Shown piece after piece: positions 5,773 through 12,217 of a stretch of 12,217 bases of DNA. Positions within the stretch are counted from its first letter, which is position 1. Each line of letters starts with the position of its first letter. Below the pieces are notes generated by a model. That model was given only the letters and a program-made list of their open reading frames with translations. It was not told where the DNA came from and ran no database searches. This DNA is from Deltaproteobacteria bacterium (GTDB taxonomy: Bacteria; Desulfobacterota; Dissulfuribacteria; Dissulfuribacterales; QOAL01): the NCBI GenBank assembly GCA_015486425.1, contig WFRQ01000591.1, forward strand, positions 1-12,217, read 5' to 3'. A program made the translations under genes and the position numbers.

Positions 5773-6459
5773 ATGATCTGTGTCCCCATAGCAGAGACGA
5801 CCTTTTCCCGCATGGCTCAGCGTCTTGAGTCATGCATGGCTCAGGCTGATATGGTGGAAATCCGCCTTGATGCCCTTTCCGAGCCGTGTACTGCTGATGC
5901 GGTGAAGGCCCTGATATCCCTTGGTTCCATCCCCCTGCTGTTCACATGCAGGCGCATGGATGAGGGCGGGGCCTTTGCCGGTAATGAGCAGCAGAGGCTT
6001 GGTTGTCTGGCCCAGGCTGTTCATGCCGGTGCTCAGTATGTAGATGTGGAGCTTCGTACCGAAAAGGCAATCAGAGATGAATTTGTAAATCACGCACACA
6101 GTACCGGCTGCCGGGTAATCATGTCATGGCATGATTTTACTCGTACGCCTGATGATGATGAGCTTGCCTCCATGCTGAAAGATCAGAAGGCGGCTGGCGC
6201 TGATATAGCAAAGATTGTCACCATGGGGCTGAACGCCTCTGATATCCCAAGGCTGTTTTCCCTTTATTATTTGGCTCAGGACCTGAATATCCCACTCGTC
6301 TCGTTCTGTATGGGGGATATTGGCAGAATAAGCCGCGTGGCATGTCTTGCAATGGGAGCATGGCTCACATTCGCATCACTTGATTCAGGCAGCGGGACTG
6401 CCCCTGGGCAGATCCCGCTTGCACGTTTCCGGGCCATACTGGATTCAGTTCAGCCCTAA
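5773..6459 (+). CDS. aroD: Type I 3-dehydroquinate dehydratase, 228 aa
   Basis: Dehydrates 3-dehydroquinate to 3-dehydroshikimate (third step of the shikimate pathway to aromatic amino acids) through a Schiff base. Motifs in order: EIRLD (29-33), TCRRMDEGG (58-66), SWHDF with catalytic His120, AKIV with Schiff-base Lys147, GRISR (184-188) and the C-terminal substrate loop APGQIP (210-215). Length is normal for the single-domain type I enzyme; there is no fused shikimate dehydrogenase. The ATG at 5773 follows the IMP cyclohydrolase stop by 16 nt with only a weak GTGAG upstream, suggesting translational coupling. Its stop TAA (6457-6459) overlaps the stop of the convergent aminotransferase, leaving no space for a separate terminator. 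Confidence 0.94.
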   Translation: MICVPIAETTFSRMAQRLESCMAQADMVEIRLDALSEPCTADAVKALISLGSIPLLFTCRRMDEGGAFAGNEQQRLGCLAQAVHAGAQYVDVELRTEKAIRDEFVNHAHSTGCRVIMSWHDFTRTPDDDELASMLKDQKAAGADIAKIVTMGLNASDIPRLFSLYYLAQDLNIPLVSFCMGDIGRISRVACLAMGAWLTFASLDSGSGTAPGQIPLARFRAILDSVQP

Positions 6460-7652
6460 TAATTTTTCCTCATAAATGCATCGATTCTATCATATGCCCT
6501 GTTCAGGACATCTTCCTCAGGCAGGAATACCAATCTGAAGTGGGGTGTTCTGGGCAGTGAACCAAAGCCGCTTCCGTGTACCACCACAACACCGGTTTCC
6601 TTTATCAGTTGTTTCACAAAGTCCGCATCGTCCACATCTACTTCAATCTTCGGAAACGCATAGAACGCACCCTGGGGCTCCTGACATGATATACCCGGAA
6701 TGGCATTCATCCTCTCCACGGTAAGATCGCGTCTTGACCGCAGTTTTGCTCTGGTATCCCTTATATGTGACTGATCCCCTTCAAGGGCTGCGGGTATGGC
6801 GAACTGCTTTGGATGAGATGCGCACAGGCGCGCCCTGGCAAGTTTTCGCATGGCCTCAGCGTAGTCTTCAACCAGGTCGGGGTCTCCGCTGATTATTGAC
6901 CAGCCTATGCGAAAGCCCGGTGCCAGATACCCTTTTGACAGCCCGTTGAACGTGACAATGGGAAGCTCACTGTCCAGAGATGCAATACTTGTGTGTTTCT
7001 TGCCATTAAGTATCAGCTTGTCATATATCTCATCACTGAAGATTACCAGGTTGTGCGCCCTGGCCAGTTCTATAATGCTTCTCAGGGCCTCTTCACTGTA
7101 AACCGCGCCAGTGGGGTTGTTGGGGTTAATGATAACTATGGCCTTGGTTTTTTGGTCAATCTGACTGGCCATGTGGTCAATATCAGGTTCCCATGCCTTT
7201 GATTCGTCGAGCTGGTAGGGACGGGCTTCGCCTATCAGGCGGCTCAGCAGGGCATCATAAAGCGGGTAACCAGGAGAGGGAACAAGCACATTCTCATCTT
7301 TGTTTACAAGGGCTGAAAGGGCAAAATCAATGGCCTCGCTTGCGCCTGTTGTAATGAGAATTTCATGGGGTGTGATGCCGTTGGCCAGGGCCTCGGCCCT
7401 TATGGCTGCCACTGCCTCAGGCACGCCTTCTGATGCCGAGTAGCCGGTATGGTTTTCAAGCATGGCCTCATAGGCGGCATCCTTCAGATGGCGTGGGGTT
7501 TCAAAGCCGAAAAGTACCGGGTCCCCAATGTTCAGATAAAGCAGATCACCGCCTGCTTTTTCTCTATCATGTGCAACTGCCAGGATATCCCTGATTGCAT
7601 AGGTGATGTGTTCTGTCCGGCGTGAAGGACAGACTCTTTTTAGTTCACTCAT
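6456..7652 (-). CDS. AlaA-like PLP-dependent aminotransferase, 398 aa
   Basis: Fold-type I class I/II aminotransferase, most like AlaA-type alanine (glutamate-pyruvate) transaminases by motif wording, though an aspartate or aromatic preference cannot be excluded. Motifs numbered from the chosen start: NIGDPVLFGF (41-50), NPNNPTGAVYS (176-186), SDEIYDKL (206-213, Asp207 for the pyridine nitrogen, Tyr210), PLP Lys240 in GLSKGYLAPGFRIGW, and the carboxylate-binding Arg373 in HFRLVFLP. The ATG at 7652 has AGGA with 8 nt spacing and starts MSELKRVCPSRR. An in-frame ATG at 7730 would add 26 residues lacking family character and a ribosome-binding site. The gene ends TAG at 6456-6458, overlapping the aroD stop by three bases on the opposite strand. 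Confidence 0.92.
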   Translation of the reverse strand: MSELKRVCPSRRTEHITYAIRDILAVAHDREKAGGDLLYLNIGDPVLFGFETPRHLKDAAYEAMLENHTGYSASEGVPEAVAAIRAEALANGITPHEILITTGASEAIDFALSALVNKDENVLVPSPGYPLYDALLSRLIGEARPYQLDESKAWEPDIDHMASQIDQKTKAIVIINPNNPTGAVYSEEALRSIIELARAHNLVIFSDEIYDKLILNGKKHTSIASLDSELPIVTFNGLSKGYLAPGFRIGWSIISGDPDLVEDYAEAMRKLARARLCASHPKQFAIPAALEGDQSHIRDTRAKLRSRRDLTVERMNAIPGISCQEPQGAFYAFPKIEVDVDDADFVKQLIKETGVVVVHGSGFGSLPRTPHFRLVFLPEEDVLNRAYDRIDAFMRKNY

Positions 7653-7992
7653 CTTAATATTCCTGCATATTGTAGCTGTGAACTGCGCTGAGCAATCCAC
7701 ATGCGTTTCCCCGTTTATCAACGCTGTCATGGCGTCATGCGGGGAATACGGATAAGTTGTGAGCAGACATGCTGTTCACGCATTTTTATGCCTGGGGTAG
7801 TAAATGCCCAGGCGGATAAGAAAAAATGTCCATATTTTAGATAGGTTTCGTCCATATCGGTTATTTTCTTAAAACTCTGTGATATAATTGCGTATATTTA
7901 CGTTTTCTCTGTCATGCAGTAATTTCTGCTCAAAATCCATTAGCATGGTAAGAATTTTGCTGCCCCATGAATTCACCCACAGGGCGAAGTTG
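7653..7992. other. Gap between metF-like and aminotransferase genes
   Basis: This 340-nt gap lies upstream of the aminotransferase on the minus strand. It holds a 7-bp GC-rich hairpin, GCCTGGG/CCCAGGC (7790-7813), and two direct copies of GTCCATAT exactly 22 bp apart (7828-7835 and 7850-7857). The part nearest metF (7869-7992) is an open minus-strand reading frame out of phase with metF, treated in the findings. The hairpin and direct repeats could be leader or operator sites for the aminotransferase; this is inference. Confidence 0.55.
7790..7857 (-). promoter_or_regulatory. Candidate regulatory leader of the aminotransferase
   Basis: On the minus strand, upstream of the ATG at 7652, two ATATGGAC direct repeats spaced 22 bp (two helical turns) are followed by a TAAAAT-like segment between them and a 7-bp GC hairpin with a 10-nt loop. 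Direct repeats on one DNA face are typical of dimeric or cooperative regulators, but no specific factor can be named. Confidence 0.3.
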
Positions 7993-9603
7993 TCAACCCA
8001 TTTTTTTATTTTTTTCCTGAATGCCGTGGTGGTCCCTGCCAAGGAAGAAATTCAACCACGAAGATGTACGAAACAGTGCCCAGTTTCTTGGCGGCAGGTA
8101 TTTTCTGTCAAGCAGCTTCCGAAATTCAGGGTCGTCAAGTTTTTCATACAGCCGTACATAGATGCACTGTCTCCTGTTAGGCCACACCTCGCACCATCCA
8201 TCGCTGCTTCCGCCGCATGGCCCGTTCAGCATGAATTTTGCGCACTGCGACTGGGGACACAGAAATTCCATGTCATCCAGTGTGCAGTCGCCGCAGTGCT
8301 GACAACTGTACAGCAATCCCTTCACCATGTATTCAAGGCGTGTAAATACAGGCTCAAAATCTGTGTTGCTGATCCTTTCTGCCGCCGCACTGGCAGTATC
8401 GTAGAGCCCCTGACCGGGGATGAAGAACAAGTTATGCACAAAACGTTCCAGCCTGCCTGATATACGGAAAGGTTTTTTGTGCCCTTCAGGTCTGTCCCAG
8501 CGCAGGCGTGGCCCTGTATCCGCAGGCTTGTTAAGTCCGGTTGCCGGGTCTGGTTCGTAGAATTTGAAATTCCACTCCTCTGGATAGAGGTTTTCCCGTA
8601 CAAATTCCTGCCATTGTGAAGATAGGATATGTGCCCGTTCCATAACCATGGCAATCTGCCTGTAGGAAAGACCGGGGCCGCTTATATGGATTCCTTCATA
8701 CCCAAGTCCCAGCAGAATGGCAATCTGCCTTGATGCCCGTTCCAAGCGTGCTTCAAGGCCTCCGTCCTTCAGGGTTGCCTCATGTTCCATCTTTTTCAGC
8801 AGGCGTTCAGGCATTATGCAGCCCGGCACCACGCCTCTGCTGATGATACGGGCAAGACGCACGTCCGGTATGAGGATGGTGCCGAGAAGCGGGACATCAA
8901 GCCCCATGGAATCCATGAACTGTCTGAGTTCATGCTGCCTGCACGCATCAAATCCCATCTGGCTTATGACATAGGCAGCGCCTGCTTTAATTTTAAGTAC
9001 CAGTTTGGCATATTGGAAAACCTGCTCTGCCTCGTGTCGTTTGAATGGTGAAACCACACATCCTGCAAAAAAGGGCATGGGTTGAAGGCAGAGTGAGGTG
9101 TGGGTGTAACGAAGGCCATGGGTCAGTTCGTTGATAAATTTAAGGGCCTGAACAGAATCAAGGTCAAATACAGGCTTGGCAACCCCTGAAAACCCGTGGC
9201 GTGGATAATCGCCGGTAAGAACCAGCAGGTTTCTGAGCCCGGTGCGGTCCAGTTCAAAGAGCTGGCTCTCCATGCTGTTTCTGTTTTTGTCCTTGCAGGA
9301 AAAGTGAATAACCGGCTCTATGCCGAGTTTCATTATTTCACGGCTCAGGGATACCGGGTTCAGGGCCGGATGCCCCCCTGCATTATCCGTAATGGAAAGG
9401 GCGCTGAGTTTCCTGTCAGCAGCGGCATCCCTGGCAAATTCCATGATCTGGTCAAGCGCCCTGCCCCTTGATGCCCTGGCAGGAACAAGCTCAAAGGTGA
9501 ATACAGGCGTTTCCGCTCTGATAAAATCATCAGGGCTGTTGCCATCTCTCGCCTTATTGCGCGAGATCATGGCTGCTTTCAGTTTTCTTACAAATGGATT
9601 CAC
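7993..9603 (-). CDS. metF: Methylenetetrahydrofolate reductase with MetV-type C-terminal domain, 536 aa
   Basis: Two-domain one-carbon enzyme, expected to reduce 5,10-methylene-THF to 5-methyl-THF for methionine synthesis and, in acetyl-CoA-pathway anaerobes, for the methyl branch. Residues about 34-335 are the MetF TIM barrel: FELVPAR (37-43, with the catalytic-type Glu38), ITDNAGG (71-77), LVLTGDYP (127-134), YVISQMGFD (211-219) and IHISGPG (305-311). Residues about 430-490 are the MTHFR_C/MetV domain with eight cysteines (434, 437, 440, 449, 454, 463, 471, 480) around CQHCGDC and NGPCGGS, probably binding zinc or Fe-S. Acetogens encode the halves as separate MetF and MetV. The start used is a GTG at 9603; ATG at 9570 is an alternative and neither has a clear ribosome-binding site. 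The C-terminus ends in A-rich codons where a frameshift is suspected. Confidence 0.9.
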   Translation of the reverse strand: MNPFVRKLKAAMISRNKARDGNSPDDFIRAETPVFTFELVPARASRGRALDQIMEFARDAAADRKLSALSITDNAGGHPALNPVSLSREIMKLGIEPVIHFSCKDKNRNSMESQLFELDRTGLRNLLVLTGDYPRHGFSGVAKPVFDLDSVQALKFINELTHGLRYTHTSLCLQPMPFFAGCVVSPFKRHEAEQVFQYAKLVLKIKAGAAYVISQMGFDACRQHELRQFMDSMGLDVPLLGTILIPDVRLARIISRGVVPGCIMPERLLKKMEHEATLKDGGLEARLERASRQIAILLGLGYEGIHISGPGLSYRQIAMVMERAHILSSQWQEFVRENLYPEEWNFKFYEPDPATGLNKPADTGPRLRWDRPEGHKKPFRISGRLERFVHNLFFIPGQGLYDTASAAAERISNTDFEPVFTRLEYMVKGLLYSCQHCGDCTLDDMEFLCPQSQCAKFMLNGPCGGSSDGWCEVWPNRRQCIYVRLYEKLDDPEFRKLLDRKYLPPRNWALFRTSSWLNFFLGRDHHGIQEKNKKMG

Positions 9604-9835
9604 GTGTTCAGACCAGTAACGGGTTCAGGATGGATACCAATAAATAGCTCAAGGCTGAAAGCTCAAGGCTCAAAGGAAAAGAAGGCATGATTGTTTGCCT
9701 TTATTTTTCAGCTTCCGCCTTTGAGCTAACTTCTTTCTGGTTCCCAAACCCCGGTTTGGGAACCATAAAATCGGAAGCTCCTGCTTCCCCACCTTTATGA
9801 CATTGGGCACAGGCCGGACGGCGCAACATGATCAG
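9604..9835. other. Spacer between serS and metF
   Basis: A 232-nt spacer downstream of serS and upstream of metF on the minus strand. It is almost filled by copy 2 of the composite repeat with its AGCTCAAGGCT boxes. Close to the serS stop, CACAGGCC (9808-9815) can pair with GGCCTGTG (9841-9848), which is inside serS coding sequence, but the loop is long and no T-run follows. No methionine-related riboswitch fold was recognised. Confidence 0.5.
9646..9788 (-). repeat. Composite palindromic repeat, copy 2
   Basis: The 14-mer AGCTCAAGGCT(G/C)AA occurs twice in tandem (9646-9673) and an inverted CTTTGAGCT box lies near 9717-9726. Then comes a 28-nt palindrome at 9738-9765 (13-bp arms, TGGTTCCCAAACC, with CC centre) and a GGAAGC/GCTTCC hairpin at 9773-9788. 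It lies 48 nt beyond the serS stop. The palindrome departs from the other copies at its centre yet keeps perfect complementarity, so the hairpin itself seems to be under selection. Confidence 0.85.
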
Positions 9836-11110
9836 TCACGGGCCTGTGATAACCTCAAGACCTCCCATGTACGGCTGAAGGGCCTCTGGCACCCTGACGC
9901 TTCCGTCTTCCTGCTGGAAATTTTCAAGAATTGCCACAACCGTCCTGCCCACCGCAAGCCCTGAGCCGTTCAGTGTATGCACAAGGCGTGTCTTGCTGCC
10001 TGGTTTTTTAAACCTTATATTGGCCCGTCTTGCCTGAAATGCCTCAAAGTTGCTGCAGGATGATATCTCGCAGTATCGTTGCTGACCTGGAAGCCATACC
10101 TCAATGTCGTAGGTCTTGGCTGCGGAAAACCCCGTGTCTCCTGTGCACAGCACTATTACCCTGTAGGGAATTCCGAGAAGCTGCAGCACCTCTTCGGCGT
10201 CAGCAAGCAGTGCTTCAAGTTCGTCGTAAGAGGTTTCAGGTTTTACGAATTTTACAAGTTCCACCTTGTTGAACTGATGCTGACGCACAATGCCCCTGAC
10301 ATCCCGGCCGTGAGAGCCTGCTTCTGACCTGAAACAGGGGGTAAAGGCAACGTGATGAATGGGCAGGGCATCATCAGGGAGTATCTCGTCCCTGTAAAGA
10401 TTTGTTACAGGCACCTCAGCCGTGGGTATCAGGTAAAATTCACGCCCCTCAAGCTTGAAAAGGTCTTCTGCAAATTTGGGAAGCTGTCCGGTTCCATAAA
10501 GAGATGCATCATTTACAATAAATGGAGGCAAAACCTCTTTATAGCCGTGTTTCTCAGTATGAAGGTCCAGCATGAAATTAATGAGGGCCCGTTCGAGCCT
10601 TGCGCCTGCTCCGTTATAAACGCAGAATCTTGCGCCGGTAATCTTGGCAGCTCTCTGGAAATCAAGAATGCCAAGATTTTCCCCTACATCCCAGTGAGGC
10701 AGAGGATCAAACGACATCTCAGGTATTGTACCCCACTGCTTTACCTCCACATTTTCATTTTCATCTCTGCCCACTGGTACTGATTCATGCGGCACATTGG
10801 GAATAGCAAGGAGAAATTCACGGAACCGTGCCTCAATATCCGTTAATTTCCTGTCAATTGTCTTTATGCGAGCGCCTACCTCTTTCATCTCAGCTATGTA
10901 TTCAGACGCATCCTCCCCGTTCTTTTTCATCTGGCCGATCTTTGCAGAAACGGTATTGCGCCTGTTCCTGAGTTCTTCAATTTCCCTTAGAAGCTCGCGG
11001 CGCTTCTGATCAATCTCAAAAAGAGGCGCAATATCAAGTTCACTGTGGCGATTTTTAAGCGCCTGCTCCACTTTGTCTCTGTTCTCCCTGATGAATTTTA
11101 TATCAAGCAT
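9836..11110 (-). CDS. serS: Seryl-tRNA synthetase, 424 aa
   Basis: Charges tRNA-Ser (and tRNA-Sec where present) with serine. Full length for the bacterial class II enzyme. The N-terminal coiled-coil arm that grips the long variable arm of tRNA-Ser covers about 30-100. The catalytic domain shows TAEVP (230-234), motif 2 FRSEAGSHGRDVRG (260-273) followed by RQHQFNKVE, SSCSNFEAFQARR (350-362) and motif 3 TLNGSGLAVGRTVVAILEN (379-397). The ATG at 11110 is preceded by GAGGG with 8 nt spacing. It is followed by metF on the same strand after 232 nt of repeat, so cotranscription is doubtful. The promoter candidate lies 60-90 nt upstream. No T-box leader is visible. Confidence 0.97.
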   Translation of the reverse strand: MLDIKFIRENRDKVEQALKNRHSELDIAPLFEIDQKRRELLREIEELRNRRNTVSAKIGQMKKNGEDASEYIAEMKEVGARIKTIDRKLTDIEARFREFLLAIPNVPHESVPVGRDENENVEVKQWGTIPEMSFDPLPHWDVGENLGILDFQRAAKITGARFCVYNGAGARLERALINFMLDLHTEKHGYKEVLPPFIVNDASLYGTGQLPKFAEDLFKLEGREFYLIPTAEVPVTNLYRDEILPDDALPIHHVAFTPCFRSEAGSHGRDVRGIVRQHQFNKVELVKFVKPETSYDELEALLADAEEVLQLLGIPYRVIVLCTGDTGFSAAKTYDIEVWLPGQQRYCEISSCSNFEAFQARRANIRFKKPGSKTRLVHTLNGSGLAVGRTVVAILENFQQEDGSVRVPEALQPYMGGLEVITGP

Positions 11111-11169
11111 GAATTTTCCCTCTATGGCTGATTTATTAAATTGTTTTTTGAGCGATTTTTCTGTTGCTA

Positions 11170-11198
11170 TCTATAGCCAATCCCCAATCAATGTTCAA
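11170..11198 (-). promoter_or_regulatory. serS: Candidate sigma-70 promoter of serS
   Basis: On the minus strand TTGAAC (11193-11198) and TATAGA (11170-11175) are separated by exactly 17 nt, each matching four of six consensus positions, about 60 nt before the serS start. An 11-bp tandem repeat, CAATCAATGTT/CAATCAATGTC on the plus strand (11185-11206), overlaps the -35 box. Plausible by position, spacing and AT content, but based on consensus matching alone. Confidence 0.35.
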
Positions 11199-11302
11199 TC
11201 AATGTCATTCACTCATATATACTCTTGCTTGGGTGCCAACCCTCACACTGTTACCGGAATAGCTCTTTCTGTTCTGTCATTTCGGAGGAACGATGTTCCC
11301 CA

Positions 11303-11352
11303 GGAAGCAGGAGCTTCCACCCATACCGTTCCCAAACTGGAGTTTGGGAACG
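11303..11352 (-). repeat. Composite palindromic repeat, copy 3 (inverted)
   Basis: A GGAAGC/GCTTCC hairpin (11303-11318) is followed by a 26-nt palindrome (11327-11352, arm CGTTCCCAAACT, centre GG). The order of hairpin and palindrome is the mirror of copies 1, 2 and 4. It faces copy 4 across AGCTGAAA/AGCTCAAGGCTCAAAG boxes (11353-11383), giving a near-symmetric 152-nt array (11303-11454). Confidence 0.85.
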
Positions 11353-11402
11353 AGCTGAAAAGCTGAAAGCTCAAGGCTCAAAGTAAAAGAAGCAGTTATC
11401 TT

Positions 11403-11454
11403 GCTGGTTCCCAAACTCCAGTTTGGGAACTATGAACCGGAAGCTCCAGCTTCC
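11403..11454 (+). repeat. Composite palindromic repeat, copy 4
   Basis: A 24-nt palindrome (11407-11430, arm GTTCCCAAACT, centre CC), a short TATGAACC linker, then GGAAGCT/AGCTTCC (11439-11454). Near-identical to copy 1 (50 of 51 positions over the shared core). The near identity implies recent spread or gene conversion. Confidence 0.85.
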
Positions 11455-11497
11455 AGACAAGGGCAGGTAATGCCGAACAGCCGGTATTAAAAGGAAT

Positions 11498-11546
11498 GAA
11501 GCAGGAGCTTCTGTCAATTGGGTACCCAAACAGGAGTTTGGGCACC
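11498..11546 (-). repeat. Composite palindromic repeat, copy 5 (degenerate)
   Basis: A GAAGC/GCTTC hairpin (11498-11511) and a decayed palindrome GGTACCCAAAC...GTTTGGGCACC (11521-11546), with about 10 of 12 arm positions pairing. Same orientation as copy 3. It lies about 100 nt beyond the stop of the right-edge gene. Confidence 0.7.
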
Positions 11547-11648
11547 AGCACGAACGTGTCACGCCTCCGTCATTCCGGCAGGTTGTTATCCGGAATACAT
11601 AAAGTAAAATGCGGTAACTTGTCACCATTTATTGAGAAGTTACGTATA

Positions 11649-12217
11649 TCAGAACCCCACAGGAATTTTTTCCGGCCTCATAGACGCAAGCATATCCGCA
11701 ACGCTCTTCCATTGTGTGCGTGTCAGAAGATGTGTCCAGCCACCAATGTGAACAGTCCTGCTGCACACCCCTGCGACACTTTTAATGCGCCGGGCAAGCA
11801 CCTGCTCCCTGTGCTGCCAGCAGGGTGCTTCAAGATAGGACAGAGGATGTGCTGTGCAATATGGCATGTGATTTTTCACGAGGTTCAGCCTGGCATAGCT
11901 GCGTCTTGCTGCAAAATATTGTTCAAGATCAAACGGGGGTTCACTTGAAAGCATGTTCAGATTTTCAACGCCAAGGAGTTCTGTGTGCCAGGCAGGAAGC
12001 TCCATCCGAGCAAAACTGCCGGAATCCACAGGGATGCACCTTATCTGTGCCTTCCGGGCATAGGTACTTGCCACAGCCCACTCCCACGGGATACGAAGCT
12101 GCCTTGCAAGCAGCCTTATTCCTGCATGACCACGCCTGTGCACAGGCAGCATCCGCAGGTTGCGTTTCAGTACGGTAAACCATACAGGCATGGCCCTCAT
12201 CCTGAAGGAGATGGAAA
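11649..12217 (-). CDS. Hypothetical protein, 5' end beyond window; possibly TraB/ChaN (TIKI)-like
   Basis: The frame stays open to the right edge, and the first ATG (12200) has no ribosome-binding site and lies in already protein-like sequence (SISFRMRAMPVW), so the gene probably starts outside the window. About 188 codons are visible. I do not recognise it with certainty. Numbered from the ATG at 12200, ASTYARKAQIRCIPVDSG (44-61) and WQHREQVLARRIKSV...TVHIGGWTHLL (128-159) resemble the A..A...I.-VD and R-x-R/A-x-I ... hxGxxHl pattern of TraB/ChaN/EreA-type (TIKI superfamily) proteins, with conserved-looking His151 and His157. No membrane segment or signal is visible in this part. The stop TGA is at 11649-11651, followed by the repeat-filled gap. 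Confidence 0.65.
   Translation of the reverse strand, partial: SISFRMRAMPVWFTVLKRNLRMLPVHRRGHAGIRLLARQLRIPWEWAVASTYARKAQIRCIPVDSGSFARMELPAWHTELLGVENLNMLSSEPPFDLEQYFAARRSYARLNLVKNHMPYCTAHPLSYLEAPCWQHREQVLARRIKSVAGVCSRTVHIGGWTHLLTRTQWKSVADMLASMRPEKIPVGF

Larger units (their letters stand above)
11111..11648. other. Repeat-dense intergenic gap upstream of serS
   Basis: The largest gap in the window, 538 nt without a credible gene. From serS outward it holds a candidate promoter with an 11-bp tandem direct repeat (11170-11206), two facing copies of the composite palindromic repeat (11303-11454), a degenerate fifth copy (11498-11546) and an ATTCCGG/CCGGAAT hairpin (11572-11596) of a kind often seen scattered between genes. 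The predicted reading frames here are shadows running through palindromes. Confidence 0.65.

Noticed and set aside
7653..7730. 26-residue N-terminal extension of the aminotransferase
   Set aside because: The upstream ATG lacks a ribosome-binding site and the residues do not resemble the family; the start at 7652 has AGGA at good spacing.
7888..8460. Plus-strand open frame of 190 codons
   Set aside because: Antisense shadow of the cysteine-rich end of metF; no protein family character.
9808..9848. CACAGGCC/GGCCTGTG pair at the serS 3' end as a terminator
   Set aside because: Loop of about 25 nt, one arm inside coding sequence, and no T-run.
11111..11300. T-box or other riboswitch upstream of serS
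   Set aside because: No T-box consensus (TGGNACCGCG) or specifier-loop structure could be found.
11303..11546. Clustered palindromes as a CRISPR array
   Set aside because: Units alternate in orientation, spacing is irregular and the sequences between are themselves repeated boxes rather than unique spacers; no cas gene nearby.
11496..11948. Plus-strand open frame of 150 codons
   Set aside because: It runs through a palindromic repeat and then antisense to the right-edge gene; composition is Cys/Pro/His-rich without motifs and there is no ribosome-binding site.

Overview
The window reads as ordinary chromosome of an anaerobic, probably Desulfobacterota-type (sulfate-reducer-like) bacterium. 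This is an inference from three things: a methylenetetrahydrofolate reductase carrying the cysteine-rich MetV-type C-terminal domain, a small PCP-reductase/siroheme-type/ferredoxin protein, and a stand-alone IMP cyclohydrolase not fused to AICAR transformylase. No 16S, tRNA or phage gene is present to confirm it. Genes are well spaced, and the gaps are rich in palindromic and dispersed repeats.

Layout. Left edge: a minus-strand alpha/beta-hydrolase (52-726). After a repeat-bearing gap comes a plus-strand run: a PCP_red + Cx5C/Cx3C + 2x[4Fe-4S] redox protein (1162-1950), a large MscS-family membrane protein with a periplasmic coiled coil and an apparent extra beta module (2352-4070), a Spy/CpxP-like periplasmic protein (4255-4815), and a tight pair, IMP cyclohydrolase (5148-5756) and type I 3-dehydroquinate dehydratase aroD (5773-6459). 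aroD converges on a minus-strand AlaA-like aminotransferase so closely that the two stop codons overlap. Upstream of it on the minus strand are a MetF-MetV fusion (7993-9603), seryl-tRNA synthetase (9836-11110) and a hypothetical protein running off the right edge (11649-12217).

The coding content is mostly housekeeping: purine synthesis, shikimate pathway, amino-acid transamination, one-carbon metabolism, tRNA charging and envelope stress. No defence system, prophage or biosynthetic cluster is visible, and I do not claim an undescribed system. The more unusual material is (a) five copies of a GTTCCCAAACT-type palindrome joined to a GGAAGC hairpin, placed downstream of genes; (b) a pair of exactly 80-nt, ungapped related repeats just after two gene stops; (c) a dispersed ATTGAGCGTTTCAAA module in alternating orientations; (d) a 102-nt segment with 19-nt imperfect terminal inverted repeats; (e) an open reading frame past the metF stop that would join metF after removal of a single A in a homopolymer; and (f) the domain architectures of the MscS-like and redox proteins.
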